A stretch of DNA of 64,000 nucleotides. Origin: Embiotoca jacksoni. Lineage: Eukaryota; Chordata; Actinopteri; Embiotocidae. Shown in pieces: positions 62,713 through 64,000 of the stretch. The position numbers were made by a program, and so were the translations under genes. Location: contig JAKOON010000012.1 in the NCBI GenBank assembly GCA_022577435.1, positions 4,233,912 through 4,297,911 of the forward strand. Reading direction: 5' to 3'. A model generated the notes under the pieces. It saw nothing but the letters and a program-made list of their open reading frames with translations, searched no databases and was not told the DNA's origin. Every line of letters starts with the position of its first letter. Position 1 is the first letter of the stretch.

Positions 62713-63022
62713 CTGGACGGGAGGAGCAAAAACAGGTGAAGTGATTAGCGGAGAAAAATATCAGGAGTAGAAAAAACAATTTTAAATGAAGGAGGCAAAG
62801 AGAGACAGAGGAAGGGACAATTACATTTTTGTAATAAAAAAAAAAATGTCAGGAAAGGTGTAATGGTGGTGACAGACAGTGTTACAGTACAATAGTGAGG
62901 CAGAGAGAGAACGTAGGGAACAGAGACATGATTAGATGGGAAGAGGAAGACAAAAAGAGAAGTGCTGCAGTGAGGGTCAGTTGGTGAGTTTACATCACCG
63001 CAAGTAGCACTAGATGACTGAT

Positions 63023-63065
<43 letters not shown>

Positions 63066-64000
63066 CTGAGAGGTAGTGTGGGGGTGGCAGGCAGAGGCAA
63101 CTTGGGCCACCAGCAGCATGACTAACACATCCAGAATAGAGCTGTACTCTTACAGCTGCCCCCCGACTGGAATTTTGGTCTCTCGCATTGTCTCCTCGCT
63201 ATGCTTTAGGAAATCTGGGCTTACCAGCCATAAGAAACAATATAGCTTTTATTCATTTTCGACAATATATTTTAATAACAACACTTGTCAAAGAGTATAT
63301 CAGTTGGAGAAATTGAACCCTATTAAACCCCTCGAACCCCGAGCAGTTTTTGCTCCAGTCACATTTTTCCTGTCGTTTTTCAACGCACCAGCGAGTCCTG
63401 TACCTCCAAGAAACGGCGCAATCATGGCTAAAAGTAGGGAGGACTCACAAATGTTTTTTATGTCATAAATCATACAAATTGAAAAAATTGAAAAAAGAAG
63501 GAAAATATGAATACATCTTTCCAAGTGCCCACAAGTGTTACCAATATTGGAAAAAAGGGGATGTGGGCTCCACATGCTACATATTGAATTATTTACATTT
63601 TCTCCTTTGTGCTCCAGCTTGCAGTGCAGTCGAATCTTCGCTGAATTTTGGTCACGTGATTGTTGGTCTCAGCTGAGTCATTCAAGGCTTCTCAGTTACG
63701 CTGGAGATCACAGAGTTTCTTTTTCTTCTTTTATTTTTAACAGCCTGGATCGTGCAGCGGTTTATTTACATCAACATTTTAAATATCACTATTCTAAGCT
63801 TTGATTTGGTTATTTATCCTGATGGATGCATCTGGTGCACATTATTAGAATATTATAAAAAATATTATATTATGCATTAGTTTTGTATTTTTGTTGTTGT
63901 TTCTAGCTACGACAAATGGTGTAAATTTGTGAAAGAAAAAAAGATTTGCCCTTTGTGGAGTTCAAAGGGTTAATCACCCAAAGAGCCCACTTGAAATAAA
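62713..64000. other. cic: cic intron, right edge
   Basis: No further cic exon is recognised before the window ends. The stretch holds a GT microsatellite (63024-63063) and an AT-rich region from about 63170 on that reads like an old repeat I cannot name. Confidence 0.5.
63024..63063. repeat. (GT)n microsatellite
   Basis: About 20 GT units within a cic intron. Confidence 0.96.

Noticed and set aside
62713..64000. Further cic exons in the last 1.3 kb
   Set aside because: No frame with acceptor, donor, matching phase and CIC-like sequence was found.

Overview
This window is vertebrate genomic DNA, almost certainly from a teleost fish and probably a percomorph. The genes are intron-rich with canonical GT-AG splice sites. 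The proteins are fish versions of GSK3A, CIC and ZNF526. Long CA/GT microsatellites and several dispersed repeats that I recognise from teleost genomes fill the non-coding space. Homology statements rest on recalled family sequences; no search was run.

Layout. (1) 1-8109 is intergenic, with microsatellites, two copies of a small inverted-repeat element in opposite orientation and a CpG-rich patch. (2) A nine-exon C2H2 zinc-finger gene lies on the minus strand, with coding exons from 24852 down to 8517. It encodes a predicted 986-residue protein whose phases close exactly across all junctions. Its probable promoter, with a perfect CRE, is near 26.5-27.3 kb. (3) 27.4-36.4 kb is intergenic or gsk3a 3' UTR, with old repeats. 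(4) gsk3a is on the minus strand, ten coding exons from 49075 to 36402, 440 residues, complete. (5) znf526 is on the plus strand, seven coding exons from 50707 to 55366, 1073 residues, complete. It is head to head with gsk3a across a compact shared promoter (about 49.1-50.0 kb). (6) The 3' half of cic is on the minus strand, eight terminal exons from 62712 to 58349. It converges with znf526 and is cut off by the right edge of the window.

Biology. GSK3A is a kinase of insulin and Wnt signalling. CIC (capicua) is an HMG-box repressor downstream of receptor tyrosine kinase/ERK signalling; only its C-terminal part, with the C1 DNA-binding motif, is visible. ZNF526 and the leftmost gene are dispersed-finger nuclear proteins that appear to be ancient paralogues. 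The human counterparts ZNF526, GSK3A and CIC sit together on 19q13.2, so the block is conserved but locally rearranged; no ERF is seen here.

The most unusual sequences are two long fold-back inverted repeats, each wrapped around a (TG)/(TA) core (12239-12373 and 27333-27575). Next come a coding Arg-Glu tract of about 58 codons in cic, exons hemmed in by simple repeats at their splice sites, and a zinc-finger protein that combines a ZNF526 tail with a ZNF574-like terminal finger block. I see no mobile, defence or otherwise novel multi-gene system.
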